From Himantopus leucocephalus (lineage: Eukaryota > Chordata > Aves > Charadriiformes > Recurvirostridae): a stretch of DNA of 64,000 bases. This document shows, in pieces, positions 1 through 12,358 of this stretch. How positions within the stretch are numbered: the first letter of the stretch is position 1; each line of letters starts with the position of its first letter. The stretch lies in contig RSEF01000003.1 of assembly GCA_003993805.1 (NCBI GenBank), positions 64,240,635-64,304,634 on the forward strand. Direction: 5' to 3'. Below the pieces are notes generated by a model. That model saw only the letters and a program-made list of their open reading frames with translations, was not told where the DNA came from and searched no databases. A program made the position numbers and the translations under genes.

Positions 1-2888
1 GATACAGTGTAGTATTAGTTGCAGAACTTGTTTGGTGGGCGGAAAGTGTATTACTTCAGTTCCTTATTGATTTGGATTTTTCTGATTTGTTAGATACTAG
101 ATCAATATTGGTTTTTATTGCAATTGTATTTAATCCTTAAAACTGCAAATATAATATTATTGAAAAAATACTACTTTCACTGAGAACTGTATTTCTTCAA
201 ATAGTAACTAGAACCTTTTGTCAGGGAAAAATTAATAGCGCTTTCAGGTCAGCATAGCTTGGGCATAGCTATCACTGTCATTGATTAAACATGTACTAAT
301 TAAACAACCATTGTCATGCAGCAAAACTTAAGCCCTGAGTGTGATCAATCCTAAAAATAGTCAAGTTTTACAGGTTATGATTGTATGTAATTATGCAAAT
401 GTTCTGGAATATTGTGCAAGTCTGAGTTTTCATTGTTACTTTTTTATATATCTAGCAAAAACTGCAACATGCAACAAAAGAAATTGTTCTCAAGGCACTT
501 CACAAGCTGGCTTTATAATACATAGGCAATTTTAAATACAATTACAGGCCCAATTAATGAGAAGATATTGCGGTAATTAATTCTGCTTAAATACTGAGAA
601 AAGTGTCATGTGGACCCTACACAAAAACACTTAATACATCTTTCTTTTTAATCATGATCACCTAAGGGTTCATAATAAATGTTGGAATTGTTCTACAGAT
701 TGTTTCCTAGATGAAGGTTTCATAAGGGACAAGCAAGCAACTCTGGTGACAGACTGTGGGGGTTTTTAATAAAAAAAAAAAAATATTTATAGCTAAAAGC
801 AATGAGCAACTGCAGTGCAAAGTGTTTCTTGAAGTATCCTTCTATTTGACAACTCAAGCTGAATGGCAACTTCTAGTTTGGCCACAGAAGAAATCAAATA
901 GATGGAATAAAATAAATGAACTACTGTGATGGAAGGAAGAGTTTGAGATTTGATAGCGATCAGAACGACAACTAACTGTACCCTTGGCCAGGATGCAGTG
1001 GAAGCTTCTCAGCTTTTAGACACGTAAACTGTGGAGGTGGGCTGCTTGGAACAGCTGCTGTCCCACACTGTTGACCTGACTACACCTCTGGAAGGTTTGA
1101 AACTGTTTTGATTTTCAGACTGCTCAGTTGTTTGGGGTTTTTATACTGCACTTGAAAAAAAGATACTTGGATTAATAATATTAGTATAAATTACAAGCAT
1201 CAGAAATGCTGCTAATCCCTGTAGCGTTAAATCATTCTGTTTGGCATGAAGCAAATCCTACAAGAGTTTTTGGAGGTAAGTATATATGAATGGCTGTACT
1301 GGACCAGGCTAAATGACTAACACTGCCACATTCCTGTCTCTGAGGCTACTGGTGGTTGTCTCGGGGTGTGCGTACGAATAAGTACTGTACTAGAAAGCAG
1401 TACTTTCCCAAATACTCTTCCAACTTTCAGCAATTTTGAAAGACTTACTCGTCTATCAGTCTTTCATATTTATCTGCCTCTGTGGATTTTTGGCTATTTG
1501 CTTTTTAAAAAAATCCCTCTGGCAGGCACTTTCACCATTCCACGTGTCTTAAGAAAAAAAAAACACTTTTCATTTCTTTTGAACCTGCCTCCACCAGCTT
1601 CATTTGATAGCACCGCCGCAGATACTAAAAGAGATACCAAACTGTTATTCTCTCTTCAGTCATTGCCCAGCCAAAAGCTGTTCCACAATTCTTTATTATT
1701 CTTGTCACATTTCTCTGTACCTTTCCTACTTAAATGTTGAGACTTTAAATTCTGTTCTGGGACGTGAAGAGGAAGCGATCACAGATAGGCAGCAAGGTTT
1801 TAAACATGCCTACTGGTTGTTGCTGGAGTGGAATCCTCGCTTCACATTATTGCTAGTGACAGGAAGACAGGACTCCTTAGGGATAACAATAATTGACAAA
1901 TTATTTCCTTGCAATCACTGTTTTCATATATATTTAGAGAATGCTTTTATAATTTATCTAGGCAAAGAGTTCTGTGGTGTTATTTAAATATATATTTTTC
2001 CTTTCCAAAGGAATTATGGAAGATACCAGGATGCCTTTCATGCCGGTACCATGAAAACAGGTATTTCTTGACACTTCGGTAATGGAACTGAAAATAGCAA
2101 GTCCTGAGGATTTTCATGACACGTTACTGAGTGTTGAATGTCAGATCCTCCTACATGTTAGCAATCACAGCTTAATAAGCACTTGTGTCAAAGGCATCCC
2201 GTGTAACTGTATAGTATTCTCTTCAGTATCCATACCACCATTTTACAGTAAAGTACTGTTAAAGAGTGATACACTTTTCAACATTTTTAAATGTCTCTAT
2301 TCTCAGTCGTTTTGTGAAATCGACAAAACCAATTTTATGTGGTGGTAAGGCTTGCTAAACTCCAGTTCTCTATCTTTACATGTGGTCCAGGCCAGTCTTG
2401 GGTGGTGGGGGAATGGCTGTTTGGAATTGGGGGGTGGGTGACAGTTCCTTTAGCCTCTGATTAATATCCAAGATCACTGCTTTTCTAGTAGTATCTTTCT
2501 TAAATGTAAAAAGTCAATTCTTTGTAGCAGCTGTCTCAACTTCCCTGCAAAGGGTTCTGTAGATTGTAGTTAATAAAAGAAGAGGAAAGATTATATTACA
2601 GAGAGCATTTAAAGGTTTTCTTTAATGATATCAATATCACAGAAGTTGATGTACTCTGGTAAACAGTCATTTCACTGGTGTGGCTGAGGAATGGACTCTT
2701 TCACTTCAAAGCTGCTGGTCTACTTAGAAAGCAAAACTTTGTTATCTAAGGATTGTGTAGGAAAACAGGAACTGTTCATAGCACAGGACACTGCATCAGT
2801 TGGCAGTATGTCCCGCATGGTGCAAGGATCTGTACCAGCTGCTTCTGAGGAAATTGTCAGACACTTCAATGGGAAATGGTGAAATAGA
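1..2888. other. Non-coding left flank, no gene supported
   Basis: This AT-rich stretch has no open frame longer than about 127 codons and no recognisable domain or splice-bounded exon. It contains short A/T homopolymers (for example about 769-783 and 1553-1562) and scattered AATAAA-type hexamers (about 907-915 and 2570). In mammals EPB41L2 lies tail-to-tail with SMLR1. With SMLR1 on the minus strand, the 3' end of EPB41L2 would be expected on the plus strand here or just left of the window. I see no coding sequence of its C-terminal domain, so only 3' UTR could be present. That is inference, not an observation. Confidence 0.5.
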
Positions 2889-3170
2889 ACCATAGAATGG
2901 TTTAGGTTGGAAGGGACCTTAAAGATCACCTAGTTCCAACCCCTCTGCCATGGACAGGGACACCTCCCACTAGACCAGGTTGCTCAAAGACCCATCCAGC
3001 CTGGCCTTGAACACCTTCAGGGATGGGGTCTCAACAACATCCCTGGGCAACCTGTTCCAGTGCTTCACCACCCCCATACTGAAACATTTCTTCCATATAT
3101 CTAATCTAAATCTGCCCTCTTCTAGTTGAAAGCCATTACCCCTCATCCTATTGATAACAAAGCTCTGGAA
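2889..3170 (-). mobile_element. CR1 LINE fragment, 3' end
   Basis: Read on the minus strand, this is the 3' end of a CR1 non-LTR retrotransposon. On the plus strand it opens with the complement of the terminal octamer (CATAGAAT), then GGTTTAGGTTGGAAGGGACC, the most conserved CR1 3' UTR block. It continues through the complement of the ORF2 C-terminus (GCCTTGAACACCTTCAGG, GGCAACCTGTTCCAGTGCTT). It is truncated at its 5' end near 3170, as CR1 copies usually are. It carries only one terminal octamer, so it is moderately old. It lies downstream of SMLR1 and has no visible gene function. Confidence 0.95.
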
Positions 3171-5264
3171 AGGTACAGAGCAGAGTCGTGGCAGGAGGCC
3201 AATAGGTCAGACTCATTGATTCTGTATCATGGTTTTTCTAGGTCAGACAGCTGTCAGCAGAGGTGGATCATTAGAATCAAACTTTGAGATCTCTGTTCCT
3301 TAGATACCATGTTATACCTCCGTGTTATACCTGGCTTTAACTTCTGGATCTCTACTGACTGCAGTGTATTTGATCTTTAACATCATAACATACAGGAACA
3401 TTGGCGCTGAAGAAACTGTGTAACCAGGAGAACAGACCTTTTTATCTCTGTTAATAATAGCTATATGAGTTAAGACCACTTTTCTTAAGAATCTCTATGT
3501 CTTACATCTCGGTGTCTCAATCTCTGTGTCACATAAGTATTCATAGATACACTTCTAAAGCTACATAATAACTGTCTTGTTATTTCTTTTAGTGAACCTT
3601 AAGTATTTTACATAATGACATAGATTAAGCTTAGAAGCATTAAAAATGAAACAAGAAGCATTAAAAATGAAACAAAGCATTGCATTCTTTTCCATCGCCG
3701 CTGCTTTCATGGGATCACGGTGGATCTTTCAATGAGAGCAGCATTATTTTGTTTGCTTATTGGCAGCACTTAAAGTGCAAGAGCAGAGTTCACTAGCGGG
3801 AGGAGTAGGCCAACATTAAGACTTCTTGAGACTCTCTGCCTTTACAGTCAAGTCTGGATGTACTAGGTGTAAAGGCAGCCTGGGCTGCTGTGGACTATGT
3901 TGTACTAGGCCTGCCAGCTATGAGAGGAACTCGGGGAGCAGGTGCCCCCCAGTGTCCCGCGCAGCTGTGAATGTGAGGTCCACTCAGCAGCTGGGTGATT
4001 AGGGAGTTACTGCGATTTCCTATTTGAGAGCTGCCTTCCTTTGGAGTGCTTCTTCCCTTTTGCTCTCTGAAACTCATCATGTTTCTTGCTAGTCCAATGA
4101 AATCTCTGGTGTGAAGTTTAAGCACTGAAGGACTGCACACTTTTCTCTTACTGGGAAGAGCAAGTTTATACAAAGAGTTAAATCAGAAAAAAAGCACTTC
4201 TGGCATGATGGCAGGTGGGGCATCTTGAAACACACAGAGAACCTGTTAATGGGCATCTGGAGTGAATCACCAGCTGGAGGTGGGGAGCCCTGCAATTAAC
4301 TGCACATTCCTCTGCCCGCTGACTGAGATAAACTTGTTTTTACTATCTTTGCTCTTCTCTTACAAGGTTGCGTCCTTTAAAGTCAAAGTCCGCATGTCTA
4401 TCTTGTATTTAACTTCTGCCGTTCATGTTAATGCTGTGACTTCTGAATCCCTGCCTGACTTTTTCCACCCAGCACCTTCTGTTGATTTCAAATGGAACTA
4501 CAAAGTACTTTGCACTTTCAAATGGAGGGAATTATTTTGGGAACCTAAATAGAGCCTACTAGATCGAATTATAGGTACTTGCATTTAAGCATCCTCACCT
4601 TTGCTTTTACTATATAATGCACTTTCCAAGTAACAAAAAATTGGCTCTTCACCTGTTCAATGCAATGTATTCTATGTTATTTGCATAGATGTAAACCGGT
4701 GTGATGAATTATGTATTCTTAAAAATAGGATAGTATTAAAATGTGACAGAGGACTGTTACGTATAGTAAAGGTACTTTCTGTTAGACTCCTATTTTCTTC
4801 TCATAGACTTTGATAAATTGCAGTGTTTCTCAAACCTGTGGTCATAGTCTCATTAGTGTTGTTATAAAATGATTCAAAGGAGTTCTTAAAAGTCTATGAG
4901 AACAGAAATTGTGTGAAAACACACATAATCTCAGACAAAGCATTAGCCACTCTGTTCTTGCAGGGTGGGTGATGACAAACAGCTGTAATGAAAGGTAATT
5001 GCAGACAGGAGTTGCTAGCAGGCAGGGACAGTGAGTATCAGGGACAGTAATGATAGTCACTTCTCATTCTTCATCAGCTTGGGTTTAAATTTGAGAGTCA
5101 GAAACAGAGAAGCCAAAAGGCAATAGTACTTTCAAAGAGTTCGAGTTGCGTTTTTGTGGGCCGCCTGCCACAGCCAATCTGAGACGCACTAAAAATTGTA
5201 CATCTACAGCTAATAGGGGGGACCAATTTCTTTAAGTGTGACAAATGACAGGCAAAAAAGAAAA
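3171..5264. other. Intergenic stretch, nothing coding
   Basis: No recognisable gene was found between the CR1 copy and the predicted 3' end of SMLR1. The only structured item is a 21-bp tandem duplication at 3633-3682. Short open frames on both strands (up to 96 codons) have no recognisable homology. Confidence 0.5.
3633..3682. repeat. 21-bp tandem duplication
   Basis: The unit AGAAGCATTAAAAATGAAACA occurs twice with no mismatch (3633-3653 and 3654-3674), followed by a partial third copy beginning AAGCATT. Perfect identity suggests a recent local duplication. Confidence 0.85.
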
Positions 5265-5894
5265 CTCCATACTTATGTTGGGTTTTTTTATTATTTGAGA
5301 GATCACCCATTTGTCCTTAAACTAGAATAATAACTGCTTTACAGAATACTGACTGAATCTTTTCATGGTTGCAAAATTTGGCAGAGAGAAGTCCTTTTGT
5401 TTCCTGTCACTGTTATATTTTGCTTCCAAATTCTGTGGAAAGCAGATTTTACAAAACCTACGATCTTTCCCAAACTGTACAAGCTAACAAAAAAAGTCAG
5501 TTCCTTCTCAATGTCCTAGATGTCAGTGCTTGATGGGAACTTGCTGTTTATGCATCTTCAATTTAATAAGACCGCCTTCCTTGTATACACCAGCTCAGCT
5601 CTCTCAGGAGCTTGTTGTATCTCTCCCTTCTCAGTAGGCTCGGGAAGGTGCTTTCCCTGCCCCCAAATCCCGTGTCGTGTAAGGGAGCTGCTACAGTACG
5701 TTGCAGAGGGTCTCTGGTGTCCAGTGAGTTGCATAAAGTGGTGCATACTTGGCCTCATGTGAGAAAGCAAAAGGGTTACAAGACCTTTTTGAACGGCAGC
5801 AGCTGTTTCATTTGTACGGCACAGCACTAATCTCTTCTCTCAGTTTTGTTTGCCTCCGTGGTTATTTTCAAACCTGCAGAGCTGAGTACTGGGT
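5265..5894 (-). other. SMLR1: Predicted SMLR1 3' UTR
   Basis: This is the minus-strand sequence from the SMLR1 stop codon to a likely cleavage zone near 5265-5275. The end is inferred from the poly(A) signal at 5287-5292 and the U-rich tract just beyond it. An ATTAAA variant at 5562-5567 could give a shorter 3' UTR, but nothing U- or GU-rich follows it. No transcript was available for checking. Confidence 0.35.
5287..5292 (-). terminator. Candidate SMLR1 poly(A) signal AATAAA
   Basis: On the minus strand a canonical AATAAA is followed about 25 nt later by TTTTCTTTTTTGCC and then GTCATTTGTC. This is the usual spacing of hexamer, cleavage zone and U/GU-rich downstream element. It is about 600 nt past the SMLR1 stop codon and correctly oriented. 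Confidence 0.4.
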
Positions 5895-6049
5895 TTAATA
5901 TCGCTTCCCGAGATATGAGACTCCCTTAAATGCCCTTTGGTTCTTGTATTTCTTCTCTTTTTGTCCAGATCTCCTGGGTTTCTGCCACCGGCCACTGTAA
6001 TTCCGGATGCCCTTCATGGGGTCTTGTGCCACAGCCAGTTCCTTATCAA
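5895..6049 (-). CDS. SMLR1: SMLR1 exon 2 (terminal coding exon): basic cytosolic tail
   Basis: This exon encodes residues 45-95 and the TAA stop (5895-5897). It begins after a strong acceptor on the minus strand (TTTATTTTTCAG, AG at 6051-6050). Its first two bases (TT) complete the valine codon started by the last G of exon 1, so phases match. The first residues, V-DKELA, align with the region after the membrane helix in mammalian SMLR1 as I remember it (V-NEELS), which links this exon to exon 1. The rest is strongly basic (RWQKPRRSGQKEKKYKNQR, residues 65-83) and ends K-R-Y. No domain is visible and the sequence past about residue 56 does not resemble what I recall of the human tail. By the positive-inside rule the tail is probably cytosolic. 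An additional downstream exon is unlikely because the frame stops here and a poly(A) signal follows. Confidence 0.82.
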
Positions 6050-6570
6050 CTGAAAAATAAACCAAACAACACAAAATTCCATGAGCATGCGCTAATTTGA
6101 AGTGGTGAATTTTTATAAAGAAAAGGAGCTGGCACATATTAGTAAGAACTAATCTTATTAAATTGAAGATGCTTAAGTGGCGTGTTAGTATCAGAGTATC
6201 ACGCTCCTAGAAGAAAGTCCTCCGAGTGTGAGATTGGGACTGTGCCTACGCCCAGAAAAGCACTGACACAAACTCTGTTGACATCGGCTGAAATACTCTG
6301 TTCTCATTTGCCTCTCCTTTGCTTTCAATCAGAATAAAATCCTTAAACAACAGCAAGGAGAGCAGTCAGCTTGTACTGGCGATTTGCATCCTGCTTTTCT
6401 GTGGCAGCGCCCTGAGAGCCTCAAACTGTCCCAATCCTCCCGATGCTGCCTGTGGTACAAACCAAACAGAAAAATGATCTCTGCCCACAAAACCTGGCAT
6501 CTGCGAACAGCACCGTGTCGTCAGAGGTTTGGAGAATATTTGGAGTGGGATGGGGAAACAGAGAAAGGAC

Positions 6571-6588
6571 AAAAAAAAAAAAAAAAAN
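6571..6588. repeat. Poly(A) homopolymer ending in an unresolved base
   Basis: A run of 17 A is followed by N at 6588 within the SMLR1 intron. The N most likely reflects uncertain homopolymer length during assembly polishing. Confidence 0.8.
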
Positions 6589-7140
6589 TAAAACACTGTC
6601 ATGGGATATTAGCTTCCCTCGTCATTGCTAGTTGTTCAGGGGAAAGGTATGCTCTTTTGTTTGTTTTAGTTTTATTTTTGAGCAATCTTGAAGGGATGAT
6701 ATTAAGGTGGGTTTTAATATACTTACATGGAGCTTCTCTCTTGCCTCACAGAGAAAAATGAAATGCTTATTTGACAATGAAACAAGACAGCCTTCTTTTT
6801 AGTAATGCAAATTTGATATTTTTTTTTTTTTAAGACATCTAAGGAAATGGGCACCTAAAGCTTGCAGAATTTCTGATGTTTTTTCAGAGAGGGAGGGTTG
6901 GAATTTAAATGAGTCTTTTGTCATGCTTATCTGTGTTTAGTTGTTTTTCTCACCTGATGGTCTTAAGCTGAAGCTGGCTCCGCTTGCCTGTCCAGGGAAA
7001 GCCACTCGGGATGATTTGTGTGAGTTGGCTGGAGGCCTGAGAGGTAGGTTGGACTCTGGCAGTCTCAGATCAAGCAAAAGAAGGGCTTGGAGGTAGAGCT
7101 GGGACTGCGATGCCCAAAGTATTAAGTAGACAGGAATTCA

Positions 7141-7167
7141 TCTCACATCCTCTTGAGAGATGTGAGA
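7141..7167. repeat. Small inverted repeat (9-bp arms)
   Basis: Arms TCTCACATC (7141-7149) and GATGTGAGA (7159-7167) are exact reverse complements. The inner bases CTC-TT-GAG extend the stem with one bulged A. It lies in the SMLR1 intron. Function is unknown and chance is possible. Confidence 0.6.
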
Positions 7168-8194
7168 ATCCCAGCCAGAACACCTGTGATCTGCAAATTG
7201 AGAATCTCCTTCCCTGAGGCACTGAACAGCCAGGTGATTCCTTTCAAGCATCCTTCTCAGTTATCAAAGGGCGAGCAATATTCCTCTGGCAAATTAGTCT
7301 GCCAACCACTCCATTCACCTCTCTCTCTTAAAGCCTTGATTGCTAATCTCAGCAAATTTAGGAACTCGGTACTTCCTTAAACTCACTACGAATCCAAAGC
7401 TAAAAATTCTGTGCTTTAGGAGCAGCGGGATTTAACATCTGGTTCTGCAGATTATTTACAGACCTGCAGAAAGTGCAGCGAGAGACGATTTGGGCACTGT
7501 GAAAGAGGGCGGGCCAGTTTGGTTCAGCAGTTGCTCATGCAGCATGAATGCAAACATCTGTGGGGCTCTTCAGATGGGCTCTTCTGGCTTAAGGGAAATA
7601 CTGTCTGAGCCTCAACAAAGTATCTGAGCGGATGGGATCTGTAACCCAACTGCTTTTCCTGGTTTGCTCGATCCTAGCTGGAATAGAAAAGCAAGAGCAT
7701 TACCAGATAAGAATGAGTCAGTAGTATCTCAGTATTATTTCATAATAACTAATGTCTAACTATCACAGATGGACACAGAGATGGTTATTTGCTGAAAGGG
7801 AGAATTCCTGCTTTTACCTAAAGTCAAGTGCAGTAATTTCATTAGTTTCATTTCAACTTTTCCAAGAAAGGGCTCTCAGTACTTAGCCTTCCTCTTCCCT
7901 CATAGATACTGAATTATACGATGTTTTGGCACCACACCATTTTTTGGTAGTTGTTTACTAGTGTGTGAAAACCTGTCAGCACCTTGCTCTCAGGATAATT
8001 TATAACCGAAGGCAGAGCTGGGTTAGGCATGCAGAGCAGGCTTCCCTAGCGGGTTAACTCAGCATCTGAAAGCACATCTTGAACGGGAAATGTTTGAGTT
8101 TTAGCAGCCTGAAGGCAACTTGTGGTGTACACTTGTATGCAAACAGACACCCTCCCTCTCTGTTAAAGCCTCGGGTCTAAATGCCTGGGAATGT

Positions 8195-8219
8195 TATACA
8201 ACACGAAGTGTGTTGTATA
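8195..8219. repeat. Perfect 10-bp inverted repeat
   Basis: Arms TATACAACAC (8195-8204) and GTGTTGTATA (8210-8219) flank a 5-nt loop, GAAGT. It lies in the SMLR1 intron. No family is recognised. Confidence 0.7.
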
Positions 8220-9513
8220 CTCTACATTTTTGGGTATGTGTGACCTTTCTTACTTTATAGAATTGTGTTAAATTGCCTGGTTCTCAGGATTTCAGAAGGC
8301 TGCCGGGTAGAGCAAGCTTAATGAATGCAGAAATTACAGTGCTTGATGTGGCGTCTAGGTACGGGTTCTTCCCTAGCCTTGCACTGGGGGGTAAATCTAG
8401 CCTTCTCCTGTGGGGCTGACACACCTCGGGCCAGGTCAGGGTGAATGTCTCTGCTTATCTGCAGAGCGCTGTGGTCAGGACTGTCCTGTCCGTCCTAACC
8501 AATTCTCTGCTTTTCAGATTGTGGGTGAGCTGCTAGAGCTGAAACCTGTAGTACGTGCGTTGTGGACAGTTGTCCCAGGCAGGGGGTTCTCACCAAGCTG
8601 TACCAAGAAGCCTCTGAAGTTTACAGAGGAAATCTAGGATGTCGTCTTAGCTCCCCAGACACTTCCTAAGGAGAAAAGGTTTGAAAGGCAGCTAATCTGA
8701 GGAACAAGCTTAGCCCAGTGTCTGCAACACATGTTTTGGAAGGGCTGAAGGAAAGAAAGGATGAGGACTCTGATCTGAACGTGCGCGGGGGTGGGCCTTG
8801 GCAGCTGGAAGCCTAAAATGAGAGCGGAGCACATGTGAATTTGCGTCTGGGACCCAAACCTGGAAGGCATGAAGATCATCCCATTAACACTGAATGGTCT
8901 GACATACAGGGTTTCCCTTCTAAAAGAAACTCCCTGCCTGCTACAGTTATAGCCCAGAGTCTTTTCTGTGTGGGACCAGTCAGGCTCTGTGAGCAGCCTC
9001 GGTTTGCAGTACCCAGGTGTGTTGCGCTCACTGTGCGTTTACTTGGGTGGTGGGGGTGGTTTTTGTTTTGGTTTTACTCTGAAGATAGAATTTTTTGAAG
9101 TGAGTATAAGCTGATTTTAAAATAGGAAAAGCAACACGGCAAATGTGCTTTTAGGTACAAAGTAAAAGCAAATACATACCTTTGAAAGAACACAGACGTG
9201 TACTCAATACCCAACTACTAACAGCGTGTAACTGCTGTTACCTGTCTCACTGAAGACTTGCGTGGTGAAAGCACAAAGGAGAATGATCTGTACTTTAACT
9301 ACCCTGTTCTCTTTCTCCATTTTGGTTGCCCCTTCTATAGTGCAGTATAGTAAAATCTTCTGTAGTATGGTATGTAAAACTATGAAGTTTTAAGTGAGGG
9401 TTCAATCCAAGTTCTAAACAAATTCCTGTAACATTTTTCAAATAGAAAACGGTCTAAAATGCAGTACAACTTCATAAAATTGTTTATGAACATAGTTCTC
9501 CTCAGTTCAGTTA

Positions 9514-9870
<357 letters not shown>

Positions 9871-11839
9871 GCGTAGGCCTGTGATTCCCAGTAGGACTGG
9901 AGTTCGCTTGCAAAGTTACTCAGCCATGAAGTTTAAAAGTGTGTGTTGAAGTAACGTAGGGCTTTGAAACCTTTGGATATGTTGGACTGGGCAGGGCTCA
10001 ACACGTAAGGCTGCAGCCTTTTGAGCAATATGGGTTATGTCAGCTGCTAATGTTGTACGGGTTATTCTGAATAATAAGCACCCTCTTTCTAGATATATTA
10101 TTAGTTTTGCAATAGATCTCAAATGCTCACTCAGGGTGAAGACCCTGTTATACATACCACATGGGCATACGTGCGGTCTCTGCTGTGAAGAGTTTTTAGA
10201 CCAGATCATTGAGGCAAGCAGCAAGTGAGCGAGTGGATGCTGTAGCAACAGCATTTTTTTCCAAAGAGCAGCTGCAGAACAGTGAAAATCAGGAAGGTTT
10301 CTTTTTTAGCAAAACTGAATATATGTGATTTGGGGGAGGCAGATGTGCCAAAGAATTCAAGAACTTTTAAAAAGTTCAAGTAACTGGGTTTGAGGTGTGC
10401 AGTGTGTTCAGTTTTTTCCCGTCTATGGCAGCAGCCTACGGCAGAACTGTGACTAGGATGCATTGATTGGTTTAAAAAGATGATTAGTCATTTTATAGCC
10501 CTTCTCTACACCTTCAGGTTTCTAAAAACATCTGGTGAGTAGACCTGACATCTTGGAAGTGCTGTTGCACGCAGGCCAGGCTGTGTTGTCTTGACTTGAG
10601 GGCAGTGCAGAATCTCACTGCTTGACCTGCCCGTGTGCTTGAATTCCAGCGGAGATGTGCTTCAGGTTGCTGGAGATCAGGTTAGTCTACATGGACATTG
10701 AGTCTTTGGCTTATCAAATCTGATGCCCACTGAAGGCATCAGGTAACATTGTGGGTTTGCAGCTTCAGCAGGTTGTTATGACACAGACAAAAAATGTAGC
10801 TCATTTCATGTACATTTGAGAAATGGTAAGGATTTTATTTGTTTAATGCCTACCAAATCTGAAACTGGACCACAAGCTCTAGGTGAAAACAACCATTTTG
10901 AGAGCAATTCTCTCCAGGCATCCAGAAAGGATTTGCTTGACTAATTGGGTAGGCTGGAGCCAATGGGAAACACAGTAGATTTGTAGATTTTCAGGGGAAA
11001 GAGGTATTTATGCATTCACCTCGTTTTCTTCACCTACTGTATTCAGAATGCAAACAACCTCACCTAAATTATTTTGAGTTTGTAATTTTTTTTGAACTGT
11101 AACATATTTGAGATCTTCCCTTTGTGACAACAAGTGATGGAGAATATCATGTTTGCAGGCAAATTCCTGCTTTTGTTAATCACCTGCTGTTGTGATTGAT
11201 AAAATAACAAATGGAGTGTGCCTTATTTCATGCTTTTATTTGTTTGGCTTCGGCTTCTAACCATTACGTCTTATTCTGCCTTTTCCCACTTGATGTTTGA
11301 CCTCATTCATAGAGTGCTTTATGATCTAATGATGAAAAGCATGGATTAGAAGCCAGGTGGTGAGGATATTAATATTATTATAGGCCCATCTGTTGCCAGA
11401 TAATTCCTTCCTTGCATAGATACCTGTCAGCTGTGACAATAAGTTCCTTAAACTTTTTCTTTTTGCACATAAAAAGTTAATTCAGATTTTTTTTTTTAGG
11501 CTATAGTGAATGTTAGTGTTCTGGCAGTAAAAAGTTGCAATATTTTGATGAACCGTGGTCTGGATCCTTTAAAAATGCCTTCCTAACTAGTGTTCTTAAA
11601 AAAAAAAAAAATATCTCGAGCAGTTGGAAAGCTCAGTCTGCGAGAGTAAAGTCTGTGACTGAATTCTAAGCATTGTGACACTGAGAAACGAGCCAGGGGG
11701 ATATTTCTCTTCGATACACGTGCATGGCTCACGGTGACGTTAATGGGAACTAAATACCTGCATACAAGGGCAAAACAGTCACTTGGATTTTTTTAATTGG
11801 TTTTCCTTGTGCGCCTGAGATACTAGTTTTTTCTGTCAA

Positions 11840-12358
11840 ATGCGTGTCAGGGGAGATGCTGAAGTATGTAGCTGCCTTGCTTGTCACGCCTGGCTGTCAT
11901 GGGGCCGGACAGCTGATGGAGGCAGAGCAGACAGTTTGGAAGTGGTTAGTTCCTGCCCAGGAAGAGTAAGAAAATTCTCAGTCCTCCACACTTGTACAAC
12001 CTCTTTGCAAAATGACAGGTGTCAGCTCTGGTCGCAGCAGTTACGCGAGGAACAAAACTTGGCTAGCGGCTGTTCAGTGCGGCGGGCATGTAAAGCAAGT
12101 TTCCGTATTGACGCAGCACAAATGCAGGTGGAAATGAGGTTAAACATATTTTTACCAGGAAGGCTGGGGATGGCGGCGGGTGTGCGTAAAGCAGAGGGGA
12201 GCTCCGCTGCTGGACGGGCAGCGGCGTTTGGCAGAGGGGGGCTCCCACACCCCAGCGAGCCCCGGTCTGCAGGGGGAATGCTTTGCGTGTCTTCGCTGTG
12301 CAATTGCGTCTACCACAGTCAAAGGAGAACTGGGAAATGTGGGCCAGGCATGGATTAG
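11840..12358 (+). other. Longest open frame of the window, doubtful coding
   Basis: An uninterrupted ATG frame of 172 codons lies in a locally GC- and CpG-rich block (richest about 12165-12280). The translation is rich in Arg, Ser, Gly and Ala, has no signal peptide, membrane helix or domain I recognise, and overlapping frames on both strands are also open. That pattern is typical of GC-rich non-coding DNA lacking stop codons. It could instead be a short CpG-rich regulatory element or an exon of an unannotated non-coding RNA. Confidence 0.12.

Noticed and set aside
5562..5567. ATTAAA as the SMLR1 poly(A) signal
   Set aside because: No U- or GU-rich element follows within the usual distance, whereas the AATAAA at 5287-5292 has one.
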